Shown in pieces: positions 1-12,779 of a stretch of 64,000 nucleotides of DNA. The stretch is from Nectonema munidae. Lineage: Eukaryota > Nematomorpha > Nectonematoida > Nectonematidae. A program made the translations under genes and the position numbers. Position 1 is the first letter of the stretch. Each line of letters begins with the position of its first letter. The stretch is taken from the NCBI GenBank assembly GCA_030549495.1, contig JAUIRK010000004.1:655629-719628 (forward strand). The letters run 5' to 3'. Below the pieces are notes generated by a model. It saw only the letters and a program-made list of their open reading frames with translations. It had not been told where the DNA came from and ran no database searches.

Positions 1-338
1 TACCTCCTTTTTTATAATCATAATATTTATATATGGCAGGCTTTCTTCTTTCATCAAAAGTTACACCTTTAATAAAAGGCCGTGAACTCATCAAAAGAAC
101 ATTTTTTTCCCTTTAGACTTAGTTTTCACCACATAGCTATGCAAAGATAAATATTTAAAATCTCTATCAAACCAAAATTTATATGACATATTCTCCCTAA
201 AATCTACATTTTTAATATCAGTTGGTATTCCTTTTCGATTTTGATTTATTGTTCCCACTGTAGTGATACCCCTCTCATAAAGCCACTGAACCAACTCTAT
301 GGAGGTATATAGTCTATCAATTGTAAGATTACGGCCTC
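1..338 (-). pseudogene. Older piggyBac transposase (copy A), C-terminal-side fragment
   Basis: Minus-strand piggyBac (DDE_Tnp_1_7 type) coding sequence running off the left edge. An open stretch at 91-366 contains LTIDRLYTS followed by a TVGTINQNRKGIP stretch, the same arrangement as VTCDNFFTS...LVGTIRSHRREIP in the neighbouring copy B, so the D of LTID corresponds to a catalytic Asp. The frame breaks near 90; a shifted frame continues the family pattern (..KPAIYKYYDYKKGG) at about 1-60. The first residues of the stretch at 339-366 are read from the terminal repeat of copy B, not from this gene. The 5' part resumes at 3146. Family call is firm; the gene is dead. Confidence 0.8.
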
Positions 339-641
339 TTAACCCTAGAACGACCAAGTGGGTCAATTTACCGGTAAACTTTTTTCAATTTATTATAATT
401 TTTTGAAATTTGAACTGATTTATTCGAAATCTTTAAAATTCTATTATTTTCCACTAAATTATGATATGAATTAGTTTTTTTTGTTTTAAAGAATTATTGA
501 CGTTTATATAAGCTTTTCTTCAACAAAGACCATGCCGGTCAAATGACCGAAAATGTAATTTTCTAATTTTACAAAAAAAAAAGCAAAAAATCTACTTTAT
601 TAAATTAAAGAAAAGGAAATGAAATACTTTATAGCTCAAAT

Positions 642-2309
642 TTAAGATAATTTCAAGCATAATTTACATACTTGGATAGAGCATGATCCACATATGTAGT
701 TAGAACAATTAGGACAAGACGTTCTTGTTTTATTTTTATGACATATTTTACATGTCGTTCTTTTCCCATCTGCCAAAAGTTTTGCAGAGGAAGTCGATGT
801 TCTTTCTTTATTTGGAATTATTATTTTTTGACTACTCCTTGAAGTTCGTTCCTTCTCGCAAAGAGATTCGCCAAGTTCAATCAAAAACTCTCGTCTTTTT
901 TTCTTCGTAATTTCCAATTCTTTGCATAAAACATAAGTGTTCAGACACACCATGTCTAGTAAGTTGAAAAAGACTGAGAGTGGCCATCTTCTAGAGCCAG
1001 GCTTTGTAGAAAACGCTCTCAGCATCTCATCAGCAGTATCTACTCCACCTTTCGTTTTATTGTAGTAAAGAATACACTCTGGTCTCTTTTTTGAATCCTC
1101 AGGCATTACTTTGACATCCCGATGCTGTGATGACAAGAGAAAAACATCCTTGCTCTTTTTGGCTCTATATCCAATCAGCATGATGCCTTCATCACGGGTA
1201 AAAAGAAATTTCGACTTGTAAAGAGTGTCCTTTTTCTCAAATTTTATTTCATTTGGAATTTCTCTTCGGTGAGATCTAATAGTTCCCACGAGAGTTGTCT
1301 TCATCTTCAACAGGTTTTTGGCACAAGAGAGGCTTGTGAAAAAATTATCACAAGTAACATTTAGGCCCATATCCTTATAAGGGTCTAACAATTTTATAAC
1401 AACATGCTCACCTTGACTTGAGTGTACTCGATACTTATCTTTACCTGTGTACGGAAAGGCTTGTAAGACATAATAATTGTATGTATCACAGAGCACCCAA
1501 AACTTGATTCCAAATTTGGATGGCTTGTTGGGCATATACTGGATAAATTTACATCTACTACGACATGGATATAGTTGTTCATCAACGGTTACTGATTCAT
1601 TGGGGAAATAGCATCATTGGAAGTTGTCAGTTGTACTAGTCCAAAGTGAGCGAATTGCTGCGAACGGGTCTTTTTCCTTTCTTAGAGAACGCAAGTTTTT
1701 GTCATCAAATCTCAAGTAAAGTAAAATTTTTTTGAATTCATTACGAGACATTGTGTCGCTAAATACTTGTCTTCCATAATTTATGTTCCAAAAACTATGA
1801 AGAGGTTCATTGCGTCCTTTGAAGACACCTCTCAGTATGCAAAGTCCAAAGAAAGCATGAAATTTTGGCAACGATAAAGAAAAGTTTGAGTTACTTTTTC
1901 TTTTGGCCTCTTCTTCGGTAAATCTAATTATGTCATTTATACTTCTGTATCCGTATACTTCCATAAAAACATCAAGAAGATTGTTAACTCGATTTTTAAT
2001 AAAAAGGGTAGGTCCAGCTGATCTACGAAGAAGATTACGCGAAAGTGTCTTGCTCAATGTAGGACATTCAGTTGTCCAAAGAGTCTTGTCTTTTGATTGG
2101 AAAGTAGATGAACCAGATACATCAGAAGAGGAAAGTGAAGTATCACTGGATTCCAAGACAGAGCTTACAGATAAAGAAGAAAATTCTTTGGAGCTTGAGA
2201 TTTCATAAGAGTCAGTAGTGTAATCCATTCTTTCCCAAAAAAATTTTATGCGCAAAGTAGAGGAAATTAAAATGCAAGGAATTGGAGAAGTCAATGAAGA
2301 GAAAAGCAA
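642..2309 (-). pseudogene. piggyBac transposase with one in-frame stop
   Basis: One reading frame on the minus strand covers 2309 to 642, broken only by a TGA at 1614-1616. The family-like start is probably the Met at 2228 (MDYTTDSYEIS), giving about 528 codons; an earlier Met at 2309 is in frame. Order of features: acidic/Ser-rich N-terminus; core beginning LPKFHAFFGLCILRGVF; VTVDEQL (first catalytic Asp) just after the stop; VTCDNFFTS (second Asp); KTKGGVDTADEM (third Asp); and a C-terminal Cys-rich zinc finger (CKICHKNKT..CPNCSNYICGSC..CKLC). The three Asp match the piggyBac DDD triad. The stop falls before the first Asp, so any product from the first start would lack catalysis. Confidence 0.88.
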
Positions 2310-2339
2310 ATAATTGGAGGAGTCAATGAAGAGTTGCGA

Positions 2340-3036
2340 TTGTTATGGAGTTGAAGAAGTAAGAAGAATCAATATAATTCCGAATTATGCACACACGTAT
2401 CGCTGCAGTTTCAAATATCTCTTACTTTACCAAGGTCGTTACAATATTCCATGGTAATGTAAATCATGTATCACATATATGTCAAATATCAACATTTATT
2501 TATCAAAACATAGTTCAATGAAGAATTAGTGACGACACAACATAATTCTTATGTAAAAAGTTAAATATTTTGTGAAGCAACAGTACGCACGTCATAAATA
2601 TGTTGGGAAATACATCTCTCAACGTATCCTTTTTGTTGCAAGAATTGTGTACTTGAATGATAGGTTGCTTCATTCGTTTTTGTTCTGATAAGATTGTTAT
2701 GGAATTGAAGAAGTAAGAAGAATCAATATAATTCCGAATTATGCACACACGTATCGCTGCAGTTTCAAATATCTCTTACTTTACCAAGGTCGTTACAATA
2801 TTCCATGGTAATGTAAATCATGTATCACATATATGTCAAATATCAACATTTATTTATCAAAACATAGTTCAATGAAGAATTAGTGACGACACAACATAAT
2901 TCTTATGTAAAAAGTTAAATATTTTGTGAAGCAACAGTACGCACGTCATAAATATGTTGGGAAATACATCTCTCAACGTATCCTTTTTGTTGCAAGAATT
3001 GTGTACTTGAATGATAGGTTGCTTCATTCGTTTTTT
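2340..3036. repeat. 354 bp tandem duplication inside piggyBac copy B
   Basis: The block beginning TTGTTATGGA at 2340 recurs almost identically from 2694 (period 354) and runs to about 3036. It lies between the transposase start and the right terminal repeat. Near-identity of the two copies points to a recent duplication. The short open frames in it are not genes. Confidence 0.9.
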
Positions 3037-3145
3037 TGATAACGTTTATATCATAACTCAACGAAAATAGCTGAAATACCATATCGGTCAATTGACCGGT
3101 ATGGTCCTACTTGATATATAAGATACATGGTCTTTCTAGGGTTAA

Positions 3146-4231
3146 GGGATAAACTTTTGCTCAAACGATTTATCATAGATTTTACAATAGCAGATGATCG
3201 TGCTACGTAAAATTCACCTTCTTGACCACGAGGCTTACCTGCATAAACTACAAAGAATGTAAGCGGATAGCGAACTGCATTTATAGATTTAAAAAGAAGC
3301 CCGTATTTTTACGGTTTCATAGGATTAAATACATTAAAATGTATTCCGACTCAGTTTCATCCAATGTAAGGGCATCATCAGGGTTCATCCATTTACTACA
3401 ATTTTTATTGAAATCCTCAAAAATCTCTAAATGCAGCCCATCTATCATAAAACCATCTAGATGCTCTAGTTTAGAGATCATCAAAACATAAAAAATGATT
3501 TATAAAATAATATATTTTGACACTCATTACTGATATGAACAGTGGGCTTCCAAGTTTTGACCATATCAGATGGGCACTTAAATGGTTCTGGCCTGAAAAA
3601 GCCCTGAGATAACATAACCTATGTATGCATAAAATTCAGCCTTAGATATTTTTTGAACACATGTTCGGTTTTTTTTTCAATTTCAAAGCTACTGAAGGTT
3701 GTATGATATAATTTTGAATTCTTATATTTGAGATTACTTATACAACAGTATAAGTTAATATTGATAATAGCATGAGTTTAACCGTTTTGTATTAAATTTT
3801 CGAAAATGGGAGTTTTACAGCATGTATCCGTCTTTCGCGTATACCCAAGATAGGAGATTCTCTTGCGAAGGATCTCCCGAAGACACATGAATTTCCTCAT
3901 TTTCTGGTTCATCTAGCAAAAAATAATTTTCTTCACACAAGGTGTCGTCTAGAAACTAATTAATCTATTCTCAGTTTGAAGATCAGAATTTACCTTTTCG
4001 AACAAGTTTTTTGTTTTCGATATTTAAAGCATCCCATCCATAATCGGTTTCATCATCACTTATCACATCACCCTCTTCTTCATCAAGATCCATCCAGTCT
4101 GTTTCTCCAAAATCATCATACTCCTGAACAACATTACTATACAAGTTTGAAGACGCGTCAAGAACACCATCTTCTCCTTCACTCACATCTTCAAAAACAG
4201 CAAAAATATTTGGTACCTCAGAATTATCCAT
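3146..4231 (-). pseudogene. Older piggyBac transposase (copy A), 5' part
   Basis: Continuation of the gene at 1-338 on the far side of copy B. Directly after the TTAA the minus strand reads VVYAGKPRGQEGEFYVARS, then further upstream NPDDALTLDET (first catalytic Asp), FRPEPFKCPSDMVKTW, and AEFYAYIGYVISG, with several frame changes. An acidic N-terminal stretch starting MDNSEVPNIFAVFEDVSEGE (Met at 4229-4231) is likely its beginning, as piggyBac proteins often start acidic. About 3630-3980 is too degraded to read. Family assignment rests on motif order and on the join across the TTAA. Confidence 0.7.
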
Positions 4232-4502
4232 AAAAACACTACAAAAATAAAAAATGTAAAAAAAATATCCAAATGAATTTTTACCTTGGATGCAGAAAGA
4301 AAGTAACGTGTAAAATCTGAAGCTCAAAAGATTACAATTTTATAAACGCAAGCGGAAAAACTTTCAGATAAGAATTTACGATGATTATTAGTAATTTTAT
4401 AAATCAGATTTATTTTTAAATGTTTACAACATATCAAAAAAGGGATGACAAAATTTCGTACACTTTTGGTATATATTGATTATAGAGCCAGTAACCTAAT
4501 AC

Positions 4503-4581
4503 AAACCCACACACACATACATACATACACACAGTCACACACACATACATACACAAAGATACATACACACACACACACCAA
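4503..4581. repeat. CA/CATA microsatellite
   Basis: Runs of ACAC and ACATACAT units. Flanked by AT-rich DNA (4330-5080) in which I see no gene. Confidence 0.9.
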
Positions 4582-5084
4582 GGTCAAGGAAAAGTAACTA
4601 CATCATTTGATAAAATAGACTGGTAATATACACATTAATTTTATTTATATTTTTAAAATAGACATGTAATATAACATTATAACATCACAATTTTATTTAT
4701 ATTGTTGATGGATTTCATGAAAATATATGTGTTGATTATGAATTTTTAGTTATTATTGTAATATCGAATTGTTTGCATTGTGTATCATATTTACTCTCCA
4801 CTAACCTATAGATGATTGATAACCTCAGCTGACGAAGATAGGAGTGTTGAAAAATTAAGAGAATAGAAAACTAAAACACGTAACTAAGATCTTCAAAAAC
4901 TACAAAAATTGAAAATAGGAAAAATAATTCAAAAAATATAACCAAGTATTCCATTTAACACGATGAAAATAAAAGTTATTATTTGGGTATTGTAAGTTAA
5001 AGGATTACTTACTTTATTAGGCGCCCCTGTCTTTAGGGTGTTAGATAAAACATTAAATATAGATAAAAAAAATTAAAAATATTT

Positions 5085-8000
5085 AAAAAAAAAACAAAAG
5101 AAAATCCCAACATTGTCTGTCTTGTTATAGATTATAAAATTTTCATTACGCTTCCTTTTCATGATAATATATTTGAATATTTTGAAAACAAATTTGAAAC
5201 ATTCTATCCAGAAGGTTGCTTTTCTGTTTTTGAGTTTACATGGTAATTATTCTTTTAATATCTTTCATTAGACGAGAAAAAATATAGATAAAATATTTAA
5301 AAATAAAAATAAATCACAACATTGTCTATAACATTGTCATTACGCTTCCTTTTCATGATAATATATTTGAAACTCATAGAGTATTCATTCTTTTCAATGT
5401 TGTCTTTTTGAAAATTGAAATAACTTTGAAAACAAATTTGAGACGATAAAAAAATATAGATAAAAAATTTAAAAATATTTAAAAAAAAACAAAAGAAAAT
5501 CCCAACATTGTCTGTCTCGTTATAAATTATAAAATTTTCATGATAATATATTTGAAACTCATAGAGTATTCATTCTTTTCAATGTTGTCTTTTTAAAAAT
5601 TTAAATAACTTTGAAAACAAATTTGAAACATTCTATCCAGAAGGTTGCTTTTCCGTTTTTGAGTTTACATGGTAATTATTCTTTTAATATCTTTCATTAG
5701 ACGGTAAAAAAATATACAAAAATTTAAAAATAAAAAAATCATAACATTGTCTATAAAATTTTCATTACGCTTCCTTTTCATGATAATATATTTGAAACTC
5801 ATAGAGTATTCATTCTTTTCAATATTGTCTTTTTGAAAATTTAAATAACTTTGAAAACAAATGTGAAACATTCTATCCAGAAGGTTGCTTTTCTGTTTTT
5901 GAGTTTTACATGGTAATTATTCCTTGGATATCTTTCATTAGACGATAAAAAAATATAGATAAAAAATTTAAAAATATTTAAAAAAAACAAAAGAAAATCC
6001 CAACATTGTCTGTCTTGTTATAGATTATAAAATTTTTATTACGCTTCCTTTTCATGATAATATATTTGAATACTTTGAAAACAAATTTGAAACATTCTAT
6101 CCAGAAGGTTGCTTTTCCGTTTTTGAGTTTACATGGTAATTATTCTTTTAATATCTTTCATTAGACGAGAAAAAATATAGATAAAATATTTAAAAATAAA
6201 AAAAATCACAACATTGTCTATAAAATTTTCATTACGCTTCCTTTTCCGTTTTTGAGTTTTACATGCTAATTATTCCTTGGATATCTTTCATTAGACGATA
6301 AAAAAATATAGATAAAAAATTTAAAAATATTTAAAAAAAACAAAAGAAAATCCCAACATTGTCTGTCTTGTTATAGATTATAAAATTTTCATTACGCTAC
6401 CTTTTCATGATAATATATTTGAATACTTTGAAAAGAAATTTGAAACATTCTATCCAGAAGGTTGCTTTTCCGTTTTTGAGTTTACATGGTAATTATTCTT
6501 TTAACTTTCATTAGACGAGAAAAAATATAGATAAAATATTTAAAAATAAAAAAAATCACAACATTGTCTATAAAATTTTCATTACGCTTCCTTTTCATGA
6601 TAATATATTTGAATACTTTGAAAACAAATTTGAACCAGAAGATTGCTTTTCCGTTTTTGAGTTTACATGGTAATTATTCTTTTAATATCTTTCATTAGAC
6701 GAGAAAAAATAGATAAAATATTTAAAAATAAAAACACAACATTGTCTATAAAATTTTCATTACGCTTCCTTTTGATGATAATATATTTGAAACTCATAGA
6801 GTATTCATTCTTTTCAATGTTGCCTTTTGAAAATTGAAATAACTTTGAAAACAAATGTGAAACATTCTATCCAGAAGGTTGCTTTTCTGTTTTTGAGTTT
6901 ACATGGTAATTATTCTTTTAATATCTTTCATTAGACGAGAAAAAATATAGATAAAATATTTAAAAATAAAAATAAATCACAACATTGTCTATAACATTGT
7001 CATTACGCTTCCTTTTCATGATAATATATTTGAAACTCATAGAGTATTCATTCTTTTCAATGTTGTCTTTTTGAAAATTGAAATAACTTTGAAAACAAAT
7101 TTGAGACGATAAAAAAATATAGATAAAAAATTTAAAAATATTTAAAAAAAAACAAAAGAAAATCCCAACATTGTCTGTCTCGTTATAAATTATAAAATTT
7201 TCATGATAATATATTTGAAACTCATAGAGTATTCATTCTTTTCAATGTTGTCTTTTTAAAAATTTAAATAACTTTGAAAACAAATTTGAAACATTCTATT
7301 CAGAAGGTTGCTCTTCCGTTTTTGAGTTTACATGGTAATTATTCTTTTAATATCTTTCATTAGACGGTAAAAAAATATACAAAAATTTAAAAATAAAAAA
7401 ATCATAACATTGTCTATAAAATTTTCATTACGCTTCCTTTTCATGATAATATATTTGAAACTCATAGAGTATTCATTCTTTTCAATATTGTCTTTTTGAA
7501 AATTTAAATAACTTTGAAAACAAATTTGAAACATTCTATCCAGAAGGTTGCTTTTCCGTTTTTGAGTTTTACATGGTAATTATTCCTTGGATATCTTTGA
7601 TTAGACGATAAAAAAATTTAAAAATATTTAAAAAAAACAAAAGAAAATCCCAACATTGTCTGTCTTGTTATAGATTATAAAATTTTCATTACGCTTCCTT
7701 TTCATGATAATATATTTGAATACTTTGAAAACAAATTTGAAACATTCTATCCAGAATGTTGCTTTTCCGTTTTTGAGTTTACAGGGTAATTATTCTTTTA
7801 ATATCTTTCATTAGACGAGAAAAAATATAGATAAAATATTTAAAAATAAAAATAAATCACAACATTGTCTATAACATTTTCATTACGCTTCCTTTTCATG
7901 ATAATATATTTGAAACTCATAGAGTATTCATTCTTTTCAATGTTGTCTTTTTAAAAATTGAAATAACTTTGAAAACAAATTTGAAACATTCTATCCAGAA

Positions 8001-11000
8001 GGTTGCTTTTCCGTTTTTGAGTTTACATGGTAATTATTCTTTTAATATCTTTCATTAGACGGTAAAAAAATATACAAAAATTAAAAAATAAAAAAATCAT
8101 AACATTGTCTATAAAATTTTCATTACGCTTCCTTTTCATGATAATATATTTGAAACTCATAGAGTATTCATTCTTTTCAATATTGTCTTTTTGAAAATTG
8201 AAATAACTTTGAAAACAAATGTGAAACATTCTATCCAGAAGGTTGCTTTTCCGTTTTTGAGTTTTACATGGCGATTATTCCTTGGATATCTTTCATTAGA
8301 CGATAAAAAAATTTAGATAAAATATTTAAAAAAAAACAAAAGTAAATCCCAACATTGTCTGTCTTGTTATAGATTATAAAATTTTCATTACGCTTTCCTT
8401 TTCATGATAATATATTTGAATACTTTGAAAACAAATGTGAAACATTCTATCCAGAAGGTTGCTTTTCCGTTTTTGAGTTTACATGGTAATTATTCTTTTA
8501 ATATCTTTCATTAGACGATAAAAAAAATATACAAAAATTTAAAAATAAAAAAATCACAACATTGTCTAAAAAAAATTTCATTACGCTTCCTTTTCATGAT
8601 AATATATTTGAAACTCATAGAGTATTCATTCTTTTCAATATTGTCTTTTTGAAAATTTAAATAACTTTGAAAACAAATGTGAAACATTCTATCCAGAAGG
8701 TTGCTTTTCTGTTTTTTGAGTTTTACATGGTAATTATTCTTTGGATATCTTTCATTAGACGATAAAAAATATAGATAAACATTTTCATTACGCTTCCTTT
8801 TCATGATAATATATTTGAAACTCATAGAGATTTCATTCTTTTCAATGTTGTCTTTTTGAAAATTGAAATAACTTTGAAAACAAATTTGAAACATTCTATC
8901 CAGAAGGTTGCTTTTCCGTTTTTGAGTTTTACATGCTAATTATTCATTGGATATCTTTCATTAGACGATAAAAAATATAGATAAAAAATTTAAAAATATT
9001 TAAAAAAAACAAAAGAAAATCCCAACATTGTCTGTCTTGTTATAGATTATAAAATTTTCATTACGCTTCCTTTTTATGATAATATATTTGAATACTTTGA
9101 AAACAAATTTGAAACATTCTATCCAGAAGGTTGCTTTTCCGTTTTTGAGTTTACATGGTAATTATTCTTTTAATATCTTTCATTAGACGAGAAAAAATAT
9201 AGATAAAATATTTAAAAATAAAAAAAATCACAACATTGTCTAAAATTTTCATTACGCTTCCTTTTCATGATGATATATTTGAAACTCATAGAGTATTCAT
9301 TCTTTTCAATGTTGTCTTTTTGAAAATTGAAATAACTTTGAAAACAAATGTGAAACATTCTATCCAGAAGGTTGCTTTTCTGTTTTTGAGTTTACATGGT
9401 AATTATTCTTTTAATATCTTTCATTAGACGAGAAAAAATATAGATAAAATATTTAAAAATAAAAATAAATCACAACATTGTCTATAACATTGTCATTACG
9501 CTTCCTTTTCATGATAATATATTTGAAACTCATAGAGTATTCATTCTTTTCAATGTTGTCTTTTTGAAAATTGAAATAACTCTGAAAACAAATTTGAGAC
9601 GATAAAAAAATATAGATAAAAAATTTAAAAATATTTAAAAAAAAACAAAAGAAAATCCCAACATTGTCTGTCTCGTTATAAATTATAAAATTTTCATGAT
9701 AATATATTTGAAACTCATAGAGTATTCATTCTTTTCAATGTTGTCTTTTTAAAAATTTAAATAACTTTGAAAACAAATTTGAAACATTCTATCCAGAAGG
9801 TTGCTTTTCCGTTTTTGAGTTTACATGGTAATTATTCTTTTAATATCTTTCATTAGACGGTAAAAAAATATACAAAAATTTAAAAATAAAAAAATCATAA
9901 CATTGTCTATAAAATTTTCATTACGCTTCCTTTTCATGATAATATATTTGAAACTCATAGAGTATTCATTCTTTTCAATATTGTCTTTTTGAAAATTTAA
10001 ATAACTTTGAAAACAAATGTGAAACATTCTATCCAGAAGGTTGCTTTTCTGTTTTTGAGTTTTACATGGTAATTATTCCTTGGATATCTTTCATTAGACG
10101 ATAAAAAAATATAGATAAAAAATTTAAAAATATTTAAAAAAAACAAAAGAAAATCCCAACATTGTCTGTCTTGTTATAGATTATAAAATTTTTATTACGC
10201 TTCCTTTTCATGATAATATATTTGAATACTTTGAAAACAAATTTGAAACATTCTATCCAGAAGGTTGCTTTTCCGTTTTTGAGTTTACATGGTAATTATT
10301 CTTTAGACGAGAAAAAATATAGATAAAATATTTAAAAATAAAAAAAATCACAACATTGTCTATAAAATTTTCATTACGCTTCCTTTTCCGTTTTTGAGTT
10401 TTACATGCTAATTATTCCTTGGATATCTTTCATTAGACGATAAAAAAATATAGATAAAAAATTTAAAAATATTTAAAAAAAACAAAAGAAAATCCCAACA
10501 TTGTCTGTCTTGTTATAGATTATAAAATTTTCATTACGCTACCTTTTCATGATAATATATTTGAATACTTTGAAAAGAAATTTGAAACATTCTATCCAGA
10601 AGGTTGCTTTTCCGTTTTTGAGTTTACATGGTAATTATTCTTTTAACTTTCATTAGACGAGAAAAAATATAGATAAAATATTTAAAAATAAAAAAAATCA
10701 CAACATTGTCTATAAAATTTTCATTACGCTTCCTTTTCATGATAATATATTTGAATACTTTGAAAACAAATTTGAACCAGAAGGTTGCTTTTCCGTTTTT
10801 GAGTTTACATGGTAATTATTCTTTTAATATCTTTCATTAGACGAGAAAAAATAGATAAAATATTTCAAAATAAAAACACAACATTGTCTATAAAATTTTC
10901 ATTACGCTTCCTTTTGATGATAATATATTTGAAACTCATAGAGTATTCATTCTTTTCAATGTTGTCTTTTTGAAAATTGAAATAACTTTGAAAACAAATG

Positions 11001-11120
11001 TGAAACATTCTATCCAGAAGGTTGCTTTTCTGTTTTTGAGTTTACATGGTAATTATTCTTTTAATATCTTTCATTAGACGAGAAAAAATATAGATAAAAT
11101 ATTTAAAAATAAAAATAAAT
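5085..11120. repeat. AT-rich satellite array with higher-order structure
   Basis: About 6 kb built from one basic unit of roughly 200-250 bp. Landmarks recur in fixed order: CATTACGCTTCCTTTTCATG, GATAATATATTTGAA, (ACTCATAGAGTATTCATTC), ATAACTTTGAAAACAAAT, CATTCTATCCAGAAGGTTGC, TACATGGTAATTATTC, CTTTCATTAGACGA. Units come in variants (GAAACTC.. versus GAATACTT.., with or without the middle). Blocks of several units repeat: about 5207-6960 matches 9363-11110 at an offset of 4156 bp, including the odd truncated unit at 6236/10376; about 6840-7560 matches the start at offset 1662. Short open frames inside (for example 5665-5871 and 8511-8894) are repeat translations. Confidence 0.93.
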
Positions 11121-12779
11121 ATACTTTTTAACGATTTGAGGGCAGTCAACTTTTATCTTTTTTTTAGAGTCCTTGGAATATCTCATTATACTTTCTATAG
11201 GGTATTGCGAACAGAAAGTAGAACCAAGAGTAACACAAGCATTATCATGCCAATGGAGTTAAAAAACTTTACCATCACATCAGTGGCGTAGAGTTGCTGG
11301 ACTCAAAGGCTTTATAATGTTTTTATTGAGAAAACAAACTTTTTTACTCCACTGGAAAGGTATATCAGCATCAATACTATCTTCTGGAAGACTTACTTCT
11401 ATTTCCCCGCAAGTATCGTTAGGGAAAACATCTTCTAAAACCTTATCATCCACCTCATGAAAAATATGCAAAAGGAAAAAGTAAAACTACAAGACGAAAA
11501 ATAGAATCAAGTTGGTATTATTAGTAATAATGATGCATAAATGATGGAAACTTATAATAATGGAAATACGTCACAATGACGTAAATAATACAGTAAATCA
11601 ATACATCATAATACAATAAATATGATAACTGAAAAAAATATCACAGATAATAATCAATGCGTGCCTATAGTTATGTATACTTTTATATGGATCTCTTTGT
11701 TTTTTTGAGCAACACGAGAAATGTTTATTTTATCGTTTCAATATTATAATAGCCTCTCTATAAAATATGTAAATTCCGCATAAATGACAATATCGCTTAT
11801 TGAATCAATATGATATTTTGTAGTGCCCTTGTGGAGAAATGTTTATTTTATTGTTTCAATAATATATAGCGTGGTATAACAGTCTCTCTCGTAATGAAAC
11901 TTACTAGATATGAGTATACTGTAATGATATATCATTATTAACCCGAATGTTACCAGCGTTGCATTTTTGCAACATAATGCGATGTTACCGCCATGATAAA
12001 TTTAAGTGTATAGCCAAAATTTTCACAAGTTTTTCTATAATTATATGTTAAAATTTGAAATTTTTTGATTTTATAAGTCTGCTTTTGTTAATGTGGCATA
12101 AATACAACACTGGTATTTGCAGTGTACAAAATGAAAAAAAGGTTTTAATACTATTAAAATTATTTTTTCAATGTAAAACATTAAATATTCAAATATTACT
12201 TAAATAAAAAATTTAATTTTAAAAAAGAAACTCTCAAGTCTAACTATTGAATCTGTTTAAAAAATTTGAAAAAAAAACAAATTATCTTTTCATATAAAAA
12301 TTCCATAAAAATAAACCTAAAATATTTTGAAAAAAATGAGCAAAAAAAAAGTTCAAAATAGAAATATAATTAGATGAAAATAAAAAATACTATATGTATT
12401 GTTAGACTTCACAAAATCAAGTTTATTTTATAACCAATTATTCGAATATTATTCTTACAGTCTCTTTTAGGTTTCAAATTTAAAAAAAATTACAGAATAT
12501 ACACAGGCTAGTCATAGTAATTCAGGGCGAGTAAAAGTCAATAAAGTCAACTTTTATTTCCGTTTAGCAAAAACTCTTTGAAGAAGATCTTTACTTCTTT
12601 AGTCTAAATTTTTTTAACTAATTTCAAATTTTTAAGTCAATCAAAGTCAATTTTTCGAGTTTAGGTCAATAAAGTCAATTTTTATATTTAGCACTTTTTG
12701 ATTCAATGTGCCTAAAATTGTTATAAGCGATACATACACGATTTCTTCTTTATATTAACACATCCACAATAGTTGGGCT
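11121..12779. other. AT-rich spacer with a possible hAT terminus
   Basis: No gene recognised. CAGTGGCGTAGAGTTGC at 11281 looks like a hAT-type end (compare CAGTGGCGTAAG at the hAT-1 terminus, 38987 read on minus) but no partner end was found. A minus-strand open stretch at 11280-11471 is not recognised. GTCAATAAAGTCAA motifs recur around 12530-12680. Confidence 0.4.

Larger units (their letters stand above)
343..3141 (-). mobile_element. Complete piggyBac element (copy B) with TTAA duplications
   Basis: Ends are visible directly: TTAA at 339-342 followed by CCCTAGAACGACCA, and TGGTCTTTCTAGGG followed by TTAA at 3142-3145. The termini are inverted copies (CCCTAGAA then CGACCA or AGACCA), the piggyBac signature with its TTAA target. 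Subterminal GGTCAATTKACCGGTA blocks also occur at both sides (363-376 and 3086-3101). The single gene is at 642-2228/2309. The element sits inside another piggyBac transposase (copy A), whose reading resumes on both sides. Length is about 2.8 kb, slightly larger than typical because of an internal 354 bp duplication. Confidence 0.9.

Noticed and set aside
3976-4233. Plus-strand His/Pro-rich ORF
   Set aside because: Antisense shadow of the acidic N-terminus of piggyBac copy A.
5665-10027. Repeated 63-68 residue minus-strand ORFs (MFHICFQSYLNFQKDNIEKN..)
   Set aside because: They are translations of one satellite unit, follow its mutations and period, and show no codon constraint.
5085-11120. 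CRISPR-like regular spacing
   Set aside because: Units are contiguous AT-rich satellite without unique spacers, in a eukaryotic context.
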